Source: Oceanospirillaceae bacterium (GTDB lineage Bacteria > Pseudomonadota > Gammaproteobacteria > Pseudomonadales > Balneatricaceae). From it: a stretch of 64,000 nt of DNA. The notes below the pieces were generated by a model. That model was not told where the DNA came from. It worked only from the letters and a program-made list of their open reading frames with translations, and searched no databases. Location of the stretch: positions 1 through 64,000 of the forward strand of contig JABXIM010000013.1 in NCBI GenBank assembly GCA_013373085.1. Direction: 5' to 3'. Of the stretch, positions 1 through 7,344 are shown piece by piece; position 1 is the first letter of the stretch; every line of letters starts with the position of its first letter. Both the position numbers and the translations under genes were made by a program.

Positions 1-462
1 GTCGAGCCGCTGCGCGAGCTGTTCAAGGACGAGGTGCGCAAGATCGGCCTGGAGCTGGGCCTGCCGTATGACATGGTTTACCGTCACCCCTTCCCGGGGC
101 CGGGCCTGGGTGTGCGTATCCTGGGCGAGGTGAAGAAGGAATACGCCGATATCCTGCGTGAAGCTGATGCCATCTTCATCGAAGAGCTGCATCGCTTCGA
201 CTGGTACCACAAGACCAGCCAGGCGTTCGCGGTCTTCCTGCCGGTGAAGTCGGTCGGCGTGGTCGGCGATGGTCGCCGTTACGAATACGTCGTCGCGCTG
301 CGGGCGGTCGAGACCATCGACTTCATGACCGCGCGCTGGGCTCACCTGCCGTACGAGCTGCTGGAGACCGTTTCCAGCCGGATCATCAACGAGATCCCGC
401 ACGTCTCCCGCGTCACCTACGACGTATCGAGCAAGCCGCCCGCCACCATCGAGTGGGAATAA
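1..462 (+). CDS. guaA: GMP synthase (glutamine-hydrolysing), C-terminal part
   Basis: The reading frame is open from base 1, so the gene begins outside the window; the 153 codons here are the C-terminal end. GuaA aminates XMP to GMP with ATP and glutamine in the cytoplasm. The visible part is the dimerisation domain, with the family motif [16 protein letters not shown] near the start and the usual ending that reaches KPPATIEWE before a TAA stop. The match to the family is very strong. A clear intrinsic terminator follows at once, so this is the last gene of its operon (guaB would normally lie upstream). The amidotransferase and ATP-pyrophosphatase domains are not in view. Confidence 0.98.
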   Translation, partial: VEPLRELFKDEVRKIGLELGLPYDMVYRHPFPGPGLGVRILGEVKKEYADILREADAIFIEELHRFDWYHKTSQAFAVFLPVKSVGVVGDGRRYEYVVALRAVETIDFMTARWAHLPYELLETVSSRIINEIPHVSRVTYDVSSKPPATIEWE

Positions 463-508
463 TTCAGCGTTAGGTAGCACCTTGCACTGAACAGCAACAA
501 ACACGCTC

Positions 509-535
509 AAGCCCGCTAGATAGCGGGCTTTTTGT
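509..535 (+). terminator. Intrinsic terminator of guaA
   Basis: A perfect 10-bp inverted repeat (AAGCCCGCTA / TAGCGGGCTT) is followed by a run of T. It lies 46 bases after the guaA stop. It also marks the point after which base composition drops towards AT. Confidence 0.93.
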
Positions 536-636
536 TACTTCCTGAAACGTTAGTATCTAGCGACCCAATCATAGATAGCCGTAGATCCGGAAATCGAAGT
601 TCTATGTTAGAACACTTTTGAGGTAGGCATGAGATA

Positions 637-660
637 GCTGCGAGTGAGCTAACTCGCAGC
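637..660. repeat. Inverted repeat, 9-bp arms
   Basis: GCTGCGAGT and ACTCGCAGC are separated by six bases. There is no T-tract, so it is not a clear terminator. It lies in the AT-richer stretch between guaA and the MFS gene and could be a protein site or an RNA hairpin; its role is unknown. Confidence 0.4.
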
Positions 661-684
661 GGGTGATAGATATGGATAACAAAG

Positions 685-720
685 GGGAGGCTCCCGACAT
701 CCTATTCTAGGAGCCTTTAA
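685..720 (-). terminator. Possible terminator of the MFS transporter gene
   Basis: Read on the minus strand, AGGCTCC and GGAGCCT form a 7-bp stem with a long loop, followed by CCCCTTTG. It lies just after the MFS stop. The T-tract is poor, so the call is tentative. Confidence 0.4.
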
Positions 721-723
721 GAA

Positions 724-1938
724 TTACGCTGTTGCCATACTCAAACGTGGTACTGGCTTGTCATTGATTGGAAGGTGAATCAATGCAGAGATAAACGCTA
801 GCATAACCGCTGACCACCAAATTGGGTCGTATGACCCGTAATAATCGTAGATGAAACCACCGAGCCATGCTCCCAAAAAGCTGCCGATTTGATGGGAGAA
901 AAACACCAACCCGTATAGCGTCGACAGGTAACGAGCACCAAAGATTTGACGCACTAAACCCGATGTAATGGGCACCGTTCCTAACCAACAAAAACCGATA
1001 GCAGCGCCGAAGACAACAGCAGTCAGTTCGGTGGTAGGGAATATGACAAAAGCACCGATCACAACCGTACGCACCAAGTACAGCGCCGACATCACATTAC
1101 GTTTGCGATAACGGTCTGCCATGGCCCCCCAGAAGTATGAACCAAGGATGTTAAAGATACCCACGTACGCCAGCGCCATGGCCGCTGTTGATGCAGGTAG
1201 GTTTTTATCCAACACATAACTTGGAAGGTGAGTGGCGATAAACATTACATGGAAACCACACACAAAAAAGCCAATATGAATCAACCAGTATCCTTTGTGC
1301 GCAAACGCTTCTTTCAAAGCACCTTTTAGCGTTTGCATGTCTTCGTGTACATGGTGTGAAGTATTTGTTTCTCGCTTTGCCGTATTGATGAATAGTGCAA
1401 ACACCACCATAAAACTACACATTACAGCGAATATTTGCATGGCACTTTGCCAATCAGAAACGCTCAACAATGTTTGCGCACCAGGGATCATCGCAAACAT
1501 GCCAAATGACCCGGCTGCCGTGGTCAAGCCAAAGGCTTTAGCCGCATGTTGCGCGGGTACCACTTTCGCTACTGCACCCAGTACGATCACGTAGCTGGTG
1601 GCACTTAAGCCAAATCCAACAAGCACACCTAGTGTTAGGTACATCATAGTGGGTTCGACGGTGATCGAGGTTAAGTACAGACCCAAGGCGTAAGCGATAG
1701 CACCTAAAATGATGATACGTTTCGGTCCCCAACGGTCGGCGGCCATGCCTACAAATGGCTGGAATGCTCCAAAAAGTAAGTTTTGCAATGCAATGGCAAA
1801 GCTGAAGAACTCACGTCCCGTTTGGAAGTAGTCGGAAATTGGCGTCATGAAAATACCAAAGGATTGCCTGATCCCTAGACTGGTAATCAGAATCCCTATA
1901 CCCAGCCAAACTAGGAGTGGAAACCGGAAAGTAAACAT
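724..1938 (-). CDS. MFS transporter, monocarboxylate/oxalate-antiporter-like
   Basis: This 404-residue protein is a polytopic inner-membrane carrier with about 12 hydrophobic segments and a central hydrophilic loop (around residues 190-215, containing a SHHVHED stretch). MFS signatures are visible: the DRWGPKR loop after TM2 (near residues 67-73) and DRYRKR in the second half. The general shape is like the monocarboxylate/oxalate-formate branch, but the substrate cannot be read from sequence. The ATG is preceded by AAGAG at suitable spacing. The gene is visibly AT-richer and uses more A/T-ending codons than its neighbours, which suggests transfer. It lies downstream of, and on the same strand as, a LysR regulator and a tiny His-rich ORF, probably as one transcription unit. 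Confidence 0.85.
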   Translation of the reverse strand: MFTFRFPLLVWLGIGILITSLGIRQSFGIFMTPISDYFQTGREFFSFAIALQNLLFGAFQPFVGMAADRWGPKRIIILGAIAYALGLYLTSITVEPTMMYLTLGVLVGFGLSATSYVIVLGAVAKVVPAQHAAKAFGLTTAAGSFGMFAMIPGAQTLLSVSDWQSAMQIFAVMCSFMVVFALFINTAKRETNTSHHVHEDMQTLKGALKEAFAHKGYWLIHIGFFVCGFHVMFIATHLPSYVLDKNLPASTAAMALAYVGIFNILGSYFWGAMADRYRKRNVMSALYLVRTVVIGAFVIFPTTELTAVVFGAAIGFCWLGTVPITSGLVRQIFGARYLSTLYGLVFFSHQIGSFLGAWLGGFIYDYYGSYDPIWWSAVMLAFISALIHLPINDKPVPRLSMATA

Positions 1939-1947
1939 AAATTGCTC

Positions 1948-2085
1948 TTAATGATGCCTGTGGTGATGAGAGTGCCCTTTATTTACACCTATGGGTTCGT
2001 GACCGCCACCGTTAATGGCTTGCGCTGCCACTATTTTCTCTAACCTTGGTAAGCGATAGACAAAAATTAATGACAGACGCAACAT
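1948..2085 (-). CDS. Small His-rich ORF (45 aa) upstream of the MFS gene
   Basis: A 45-codon frame starts at ATG (2085-2083) with GAGG eight bases upstream and stops nine bases before the MFS start. The N-terminal half is basic and hydrophobic (begins MLRLSLIFVYRLPRLE). The end is histidine-rich: GHSHHHRHH, seven of the last ten residues counted from His-38 being histidine. I do not recognise the family. The good ribosome site and tight coupling to the MFS gene support translation; it could be a metal-binding small protein, a leader peptide, or chance. The MFS protein itself also has a His-containing central loop, which may or may not be related. Confidence 0.45.
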   Translation of the reverse strand: MLRLSLIFVYRLPRLEKIVAAQAINGGGHEPIGVNKGHSHHHRHH

Positions 2086-2374
2086 AGTTAACAACCTCAG
2101 CACCTTAGCGAAAGTGGATTGAAACAAGTGCGTATATGCGCTCTAGGAGATTAGCACGAAGTGTAGAGAGTATTTGGAGGTTACTCAAATGATAAAAAGT
2201 GAAGTAATCTATGCAAATTATGCATAAATCAAATTGGCCATTGAGAATGGCGCCGCACCAAGGAATGGGGGCAGCTGAATCGTAAGATAGCCCCATACTG
2301 AATGTTACAGTTTCATACTGATATGCTCCGATGCTTAAGACGCATTCGCGACGAATTCCCCCCTGTTTTGATCA
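2086..2374. other. AT-rich spacer between LysR gene and small ORF
   Basis: No gene is supported here. Short frames exist on both strands, but none has both a ribosome site and a protein-like composition. The MFS promoter, and probably the LysR binding site, should lie here; I could not single out convincing -35/-10 boxes. Confidence 0.4.
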
Positions 2375-3346
2375 TTAATCAGGCGGAGCCATGGAATCAG
2401 CTTCTGCATCCAGTCCCATCTCTACCACACGCTTGGCGATTAGCTTGCCACACTCTTCTTTTACTATGCTTCTCAACCATTCCTGTGCCGGTGAATGTTC
2501 ACAACGAGGGTGCCAAATCATGGAATAATCAAATGGTGTAAAATGAAAGGGTAGAGGTTTTTCGATCAGATCATAACGTTCAGAAACTAAGTAGGCTAAA
2601 TCAGCCGGTACAGTGATAATGAGTGGCATCGTATCAACAATCGCTAGCGCAGCTTCTAAATGATATGCCCTCAGAATCATGCGTCGTTTAGGCTTATCTT
2701 CGAGTGCCTTTTCAATAAGAGATTTAACCCCATCACTAATTGCAATCATTGCATGGGGAAAATTTAAATAATCCTCCAGACACATTTGTTTATTAGCTAA
2801 CGGATGTTGTTTGGATAATAGGCACGACACCCCAACACGACCCAATGTTTCATACTGTAATGGTTCAATAGAATAAATTGGGCGACAAATAGCTAAGTCA
2901 GCTCGGCCGTAAGTGAGTTGCTCTTTCAAATGTTCATCTTGTAGCGGCAAAAACTCAAACGCGACATTAGGTGCTTCCTGATATATGCGAGGTAAAGCAA
3001 AGGGTAAAATAGTTTGCATCGCATAATCAGTCGTTACAATCGTGAATGTTTGATCACAAGACTTGGGGTCAAAATCAATGGGAGACAAGAGCTGTCTAAG
3101 AGATCCAAGAGGCTCGTCTAAAGCTCTATTCACTGATAAAGCTTTCTCTGTAGGGACCAGGTGCTGCCCTTGGCGTGTAAATAAAGGGTCCGACAACAAA
3201 CTGCGTAATCGCCCCAGAATCCGACTCATTGCGGACTGGCTCAAATTTAAACGATCTGCTGCTCGGCTGACACTGCGTTCCTCAACCAGAACTTGCAACG
3301 CTACTAACAGATTTAAATCCCGACGATAAATCTCTTCTAATTTCAT
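2375..3346 (-). CDS. LysR-family transcriptional regulator
   Basis: The protein has 323 residues from the ATG at 3346, which has AAGG six bases upstream. A longer frame exists to 3625 but runs into the relic of another gene, so the internal ATG is chosen. The N-terminal winged helix-turn-helix is clear (VSRAADRLNLSQSAMSRILG, residues about 28-48), followed by the linker helix and a ligand-binding domain of normal length. The N-terminus (LNLLVALQVLVEERSVSRAA) is typical of LysR proteins of the LeuO/NodD-like branch. It is AT-rich like the MFS gene and on the same strand, so it probably controls that transporter. The inducer is unknown. Confidence 0.88.
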   Translation of the reverse strand: MKLEEIYRRDLNLLVALQVLVEERSVSRAADRLNLSQSAMSRILGRLRSLLSDPLFTRQGQHLVPTEKALSVNRALDEPLGSLRQLLSPIDFDPKSCDQTFTIVTTDYAMQTILPFALPRIYQEAPNVAFEFLPLQDEHLKEQLTYGRADLAICRPIYSIEPLQYETLGRVGVSCLLSKQHPLANKQMCLEDYLNFPHAMIAISDGVKSLIEKALEDKPKRRMILRAYHLEAALAIVDTMPLIITVPADLAYLVSERYDLIEKPLPFHFTPFDYSMIWHPRCEHSPAQEWLRSIVKEECGKLIAKRVVEMGLDAEADSMAPPD

Positions 3347-3547
3347 ACCCAGCCTTAAGCCTTTTAACACTATTGACAGTGTAACCAATAAATTACGGAA
3401 AGCATCTTTTAAGTTGGGAGCATTTAAGTCTGGCAAGATCCCTGTGCCTGCCATGTCCCTGTTATTAAACATTTCCCATCCTGTCTGTGCAGGCATTCCG
3501 GTTACTGATGGGCTGACGATGTCAGGCGGCCGCAGGCCGTGAATCTC

Positions 3548-3574
3548 AAAACCCAGACTCCGGTCTGGGTTTTT
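3548..3574 (+). terminator. Terminator-like hairpin at the edge of the AT-rich cassette
   Basis: AAAACCCAGAC and GTCTGGGTTTT form an 11-bp stem with a 4-base loop, followed by a T on the plus strand, giving five T in a row. On the minus strand the stem ends in four T, so it may act both ways. It lies directly at the end of the isomerase relic. Confidence 0.6.
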
Positions 3575-3870
3575 CGTTATGTACGCCAGCAGCTCCCGGT
3601 ATACCTGATCTTTTGCTTCGAGCACTGGCGCGGGTACCCGTGCTCCCGGGCGACATACTCGCGCAACTCGTCAAAGGCCGTTAGCCTGGGTGCCTGCCGC
3701 TGATCAGCGAGCACCAGGTGCCAGCCAAAACCCGAATGCACCGGCCCCGCCCATTGCGCGACGGGCAGTGCAGCGAGGGCATCGGCAAAGCGCCGACGGA
3801 GGCTTTGCTGTCCTGGCACTCCACGGCTTTTTGGGTGCAAAGCGGCATTCCCTATACTCGATGCGGTGTG
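3570..3870 (-). pseudogene. Relic of a parvulin-type peptidyl-prolyl isomerase (3' part)
   Basis: Reading the minus strand, a frame around 3640-3860 gives parvulin-like sequence: FADALAALPVAQWAGPVHSG followed by FGWHLVLADQRQAP and FDELREYVARE. The natural continuation, VLEAKDQVYRELLAYI, is in another frame from about 3625 on, so a frameshift has occurred. The N-terminal chaperone part is absent. The order and wording match the C-terminal end of periplasmic peptidyl-prolyl isomerases. It is GC-rich like the host genome, unlike the adjacent LysR cassette, so it is probably old resident DNA broken next to the insertion. No function is expected. Confidence 0.6.
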
Positions 3871-4023
3871 TGTGGCGTGGCCGCTCATATGCATCCGATG
3901 CCGAAAATCGCCTCGAGGGCGATGCGCTGCTCCTCAACCTGAGGATCCCGCTGTAGCCGTCTGTCGGTGCTCATGCCTGTCACAGCGACGGAGCCAACCC
4001 TCGCCGTGACAGCCGGGTCGCCG

Positions 4024-5034
4024 TCAGTGGCCTGCCGCTTTACCATGCTTTTTCCGCCACTCCCGGGGTGACAGGCCGGACCAGCGCTTGAAATGCCGGC
4101 TGAAGACCGCCACTTCGGCATAACCAAGCTGCAGTGCCAGTTCGGTTATGTTGACCGATGCCTGGCTCAGGTGGTGCCGGGCAAGCTCAAGGCGGGTGCT
4201 CTGCAGAATGTCTCGGTAATTTTTGCCCTGGTCACGCAATCGCGCCTGCAGGGTACGGGTATGGATTCCGAGCGTTGCGGCGACCTGCTCGATCCGGCAA
4301 TCACCGGTTGGCAGCAGGTGGCCGATGATTTCTTTCGCCTGGTCCTCCAGGCTGTCGGGATAGCGGCTCTTCAACTGCCGCATGTATTCCCGGATATGCT
4401 CCCTCATCAAGCTGTCGTCGCGGAAATTGGGCAGCTCCAGCTGCTGTGCGCGCAGCCTGATGCCGTCGAACGCCTGATTGAACTTCAGGCGCCGAAAACG
4501 AGTGCTCTGCAGCGCATCCGTGTCGGCCGGTGTTGCCTGCCTGAAGTGCAGGCTAAGACCATAGCGATCCTCCTGCAGCAGATAAGCGGCCAGCGTGGCC
4601 AGGTGCGCGACGCTCAGCAGCATCAGCTGGTCGGTGCCCAGCGGACAGCTGAAGCCGAAAGTCACGGCAAGGTGCACCTGATCGTCGCGTAGCCGGGGTT
4701 CGAGGTGAACGTCGGACGCGTGCAGGTAAAGGTAGTTGGCCGCACTGGAGAGTCCTTCGCCGACAGTCGCCGCCCCCGCCGTGGACAGCATCAGGGTGCC
4801 CAGCACGTCAGCGCTCTGCCGTTCCGCAAGCTGCAGCCCGAACAGCGGCGACTGGCAGCGGCGAGCGGCAAGTTCCAGCAGTTCCGCCAGCCTGGGGTAG
4901 GGAATATAGGTGTCCGGGTTTCTGAACTGGGCGAGGCTGAGGCCCGCGGACTCGATCAGTTCGACGGGATTGGCTCCGAGTTGTCGGGCAAGGCCCAGGA
5001 ACCCTTCGATACCCCCGCTGCGAACTCTGTACAT
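4024..5034 (-). CDS. AraC-family regulator with arabinose-binding-like N-terminal domain
   Basis: A 336-residue protein. The first about 200 residues fit the AraC-type N-terminal domain of the OruR/ArgR-like group (begins YRVRSGGIEGFLGLARQLGA). The C-terminal 100 residues are two helix-turn-helix units, with VAATLGIHTRTLQARLRDQG and ELALQLGYAEVAVFSRHFKR, then the AraC signature ending in SGLSPREWRKKH. It binds DNA as an activator in response to an unknown small molecule. It is transcribed away from the cupin gene across a 203-bp spacer with a partial palindrome, so it likely controls the cupin/dehydrogenase cluster to its right. Confidence 0.92.
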   Translation of the reverse strand: MYRVRSGGIEGFLGLARQLGANPVELIESAGLSLAQFRNPDTYIPYPRLAELLELAARRCQSPLFGLQLAERQSADVLGTLMLSTAGAATVGEGLSSAANYLYLHASDVHLEPRLRDDQVHLAVTFGFSCPLGTDQLMLLSVAHLATLAAYLLQEDRYGLSLHFRQATPADTDALQSTRFRRLKFNQAFDGIRLRAQQLELPNFRDDSLMREHIREYMRQLKSRYPDSLEDQAKEIIGHLLPTGDCRIEQVAATLGIHTRTLQARLRDQGKNYRDILQSTRLELARHHLSQASVNITELALQLGYAEVAVFSRHFKRWSGLSPREWRKKHGKAAGH

Positions 5035-5080
5035 GTATTTTATTTCCCGCTTTCATACGCCCGGATACTTACAAATAGTC

Positions 5081-5106
5081 AACTTTGATTCGTATAAAAT
5101 CAAGTT
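5081..5106. promoter_or_regulatory. Partial palindrome between araC-like gene and cupin gene
   Basis: AACTTTGATT and AATCAAGTT lie on either side of CGTATAA in the divergent spacer, the only AT-rich stretch there. TATAAA inside it could serve as a -10. It is a candidate operator or promoter for the cluster; this is inference from position only. Confidence 0.35.
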
Positions 5107-5237
5107 TTGGTGCATCCCGGAGCGTAGAGTGACAAGCGTTGACCGGCAATGAAACCTTCCGGCGATTAATAACAACAATCCCAGTGGCGTGTGCGCCAGA
5201 GCGGTGCGCGCCCAATGTGACCTCGAGGTGAATCATT

Positions 5238-5744
5238 ATGGCACTGCCCGAAAATATCAATCATCAGCATGCCTTGCTGACTCTGAACATCAACGAAGAA
5301 ACGCTGATCAAGGATGCGCTGCCCGGTGTCGATATCTATCCGCTGTTCCTGGACAACGAGCGCGGCGTCTGGGTTGTCTATGCCAAATTCAAGGCCGGCG
5401 TGACGCTTCCGAACCACTATCACACCGGCTCGGTACACTTTTACACTACCGCCGGTTCCTGGCATTACCTCGAATATCCCGATCAGCCGCAGACCGCAGG
5501 CTCCTACCTGTATGAGCCGGGCGGTTCGATCCATACCTTCCATGCACCGGAAGACGGCGGCGGTACCGAGGGCTTCATGGTGGTCGAAGGCGCCAACATC
5601 AACTTCGACGCCGACGGCAACTACGTGAACATCATGGACGCGACCTCGATCGAGCAGTTGGTGATCGCCGCTGCCAAGCGCATGGGTATCGACAACCCCC
5701 GTTATTACAAGCCGCGCGGCGGCGTCGGTCTGGCCAGCGAATAA
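5238..5744 (+). CDS. Cupin-domain protein (ChrR-like / 2,4'-dihydroxyacetophenone dioxygenase-like)
   Basis: A 168-residue soluble protein with a single cupin fold. Metal ligands can be placed: NHYHTGSVHFYT (residues about 59-70) supplies histidines of the first cupin motif, and PGGSIHTFHAP (about 94-104) the second. The overall wording resembles ChrR-like cupins annotated as 2,4'-dihydroxyacetophenone dioxygenase, but the substrate is not proven. The ATG at 5238 has GAGGTG upstream at good spacing. It is the first gene of a plus-strand group with two dehydrogenases, so it probably takes part in oxidation of a small organic compound. A long hairpin separates it from the next gene. Confidence 0.82.
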   Translation: MALPENINHQHALLTLNINEETLIKDALPGVDIYPLFLDNERGVWVVYAKFKAGVTLPNHYHTGSVHFYTTAGSWHYLEYPDQPQTAGSYLYEPGGSIHTFHAPEDGGGTEGFMVVEGANINFDADGNYVNIMDATSIEQLVIAAAKRMGIDNPRYYKPRGGVGLASE

Positions 5745-5759
5745 GCCCGGGCGGCGCCT

Positions 5760-5818
5760 CCCGGCCAGGCTGCGCGCGCCTGTTGCAGCCCCGTCCGCCA
5801 AGGCGCGCAGCTGGCCGG
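5760..5818 (+). repeat. Long imperfect hairpin between cupin and alcohol dehydrogenase genes
   Basis: The left arm (5760-5781, beginning CCCGGCCAGGCTGCGCGCG) pairs with the right arm (5800-5818, ending CTGGCCGGG) with two bulged bases. There is no T-tract. It may stabilise or separate the messages of the two genes. Confidence 0.55.
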
Positions 5819-5953
5819 GTGGACGCTTTGACGGGGGCTTTGGCGCTCTGGCCGAGTTCAATTCGATTCGTGACCGGGGCGCCGCGACTCCGTACTCGGA
5901 ATAAGCCCCCCCCTCGACCGCAACGCTCATAACTACAGGATAGAGGTACCGCC

Positions 5954-6967
5954 ATGGATACCATGAAGGCCGCCGTGCTTTACGGTGACCGCGACCTGCG
6001 GGTCGTCGACGTTCCGCGCCCCCGGGCTGAAGCCAACAGCGTGCTGATTCGCGTCAACAACGTCGGCGTTTGCGGCACGGATCTGCATACCTACAAACTG
6101 GGCATGTTCAAGGAAATGTGCCTACCCCAGGAGCAGGGGCTGTTGTTCGGTCACGAATTTGCAGGCGAAGTCGTCGAAATCGGCAGCGACTCGGGCTCCG
6201 AGGACCTCCGGCCGGGCGATCGCGTTACCGGCATCGCCATTGGCGCCTACGCCGAGTACTGCAACGTGCCGCCGATTCTCGGCGACAAGCCGCTAATCAT
6301 CAAGCTGCCCGACAACGTCTCCTTCGAGGAGGCGGCCACCGTGGAGCCGCTGACGGTTTCGCTGGTCGCTGTGCAGCGCGCGGCGCTCAAGGGTGGAGAG
6401 CGCGTTCTGATCACCGGTGCAGGCATGATCGGCCTGGGCTGTGTTCAGGTGATCAAGGCCCTGCACCCGGATTGCGAAGTGATCATTTCCGATGTGGCGG
6501 ACAAGCGTCTCGAGATGGCGCGGGAGTTCGGCGCCGACCGCATCGTCAATGTCCGTGACGAGGACCTGGTCGGGAGCCTCAAGGCGCTCACCGGCGAGGC
6601 GTTCGTGTTCTACGGCTCCGGCACCACGGCTCATATCGATGTCGCCATCGAGGCGTCGGGGCTGAGCGGCCCGCTGAATCAGTGCCTGGAAGTCCTGAGG
6701 CCCGAGACCGGTCGCCTGGTCGGCGTGGCGCTCTACGAGCATAAACCCGAGGTCGACTTCAATCAGATCGTCTCCAAGAACCTGTCGGTGACCGGTACGC
6801 TGGGCTACAGCCAGGAGACGATGGAGCAGGCGCTGAACCTGATTGCCGAGGGCAAGGTCGATCGCAAGCCGCTGATCACCCACAAGTACAGGCTGGCGGA
6901 AGCCTCAGAGGCGTTCGAGGCGCAGCTCGATGCCGCGGAAACGCTGAAAGCAATTATTAAACCCTGA
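5954..6967 (+). CDS. Zinc-dependent alcohol dehydrogenase lacking the structural-zinc loop
   Basis: A 337-residue medium-chain dehydrogenase. The catalytic zinc site is visible: VCGTDLH (Cys near residue 38), GHEFAGE and a Glu in TVEPLTVSL. The Rossmann NAD motif is GAGMIGLG near residue 155. The four-cysteine structural zinc lobe normally found around residues 90-115 is missing: the chain passes from GDRVTGIAIGAYAEYC straight on. This form occurs in some polyol/threonine-type dehydrogenases. It would oxidise a secondary alcohol with NAD(P)+. GAGG precedes the ATG at 5954; ATG 5963 is a possible alternative. It is followed at 28 bp by a broken SDR gene and then an aldehyde dehydrogenase. Confidence 0.9.
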   Translation: MDTMKAAVLYGDRDLRVVDVPRPRAEANSVLIRVNNVGVCGTDLHTYKLGMFKEMCLPQEQGLLFGHEFAGEVVEIGSDSGSEDLRPGDRVTGIAIGAYAEYCNVPPILGDKPLIIKLPDNVSFEEAATVEPLTVSLVAVQRAALKGGERVLITGAGMIGLGCVQVIKALHPDCEVIISDVADKRLEMAREFGADRIVNVRDEDLVGSLKALTGEAFVFYGSGTTAHIDVAIEASGLSGPLNQCLEVLRPETGRLVGVALYEHKPEVDFNQIVSKNLSVTGTLGYSQETMEQALNLIAEGKVDRKPLITHKYRLAEASEAFEAQLDAAETLKAIIKP

Positions 6968-6995
6968 TACTCAATAACAAGACGGGTGCAGATAA

Positions 6996-7166
6996 ATGAC
7001 AGATAAGAAAGTAGCTCTGGTGACCGGTGCCGGCATGGGTATCGGCAAGGCCATCGCGCAGTGACTGGCGAGCGACGGTTTTGCCGTGGCCGTCAACGAT
7101 GTGAGCGAGGATAACGCCCGCGCAGCCGCCGCCGAATTGCAGGCTGGCGGCGCGACCGCGGTGGTT
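6996..7166 (+). pseudogene. Truncated SDR gene with in-frame stop (diacetyl/butanediol dehydrogenase-like)
   Basis: From ATG 6996 the frame gives the start of a short-chain dehydrogenase with the NAD-binding motif TGAGMGIGKAIA. At 7062-7064 a TGA replaces what would be Arg (a CGA to TGA change gives it), and the homologous frame continues as LASDGFAVAVNDVSEDNA up to about codon 57, where similarity ends. The catalytic Tyr-Lys region is absent. The wording is closest to diacetyl/acetoin reductases. Both a nonsense change and a 3' deletion are present, so it is certainly non-functional. The intact neighbours suggest that a once complete pathway has lost one oxidoreductase. Confidence 0.85.
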
Positions 7167-7344
7167 GGAGTTTTCGCAAATTGTCAAGGTGCGGGCGCAT
7201 TGGGTCAAGTGAAGAGCGCGTCACTTTTATTAGCATGTCGGCCACGGGAAATTCTCATAAGAGAAACAATAAAACACCCCGGCCCGCTATATGAGGCGCC
7301 ATTGCGACTCCAATGCCGGGCCGAAGCAACCGAGTATCTTTGCC
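7167..7344. other. Spacer with deletion scar before the aldehyde dehydrogenase gene
   Basis: The SDR reading stops around 7166 and the sequence becomes AT-richer (about 7220-7280). This probably holds a new promoter or the deletion junction. No gene is supported. Confidence 0.35.
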
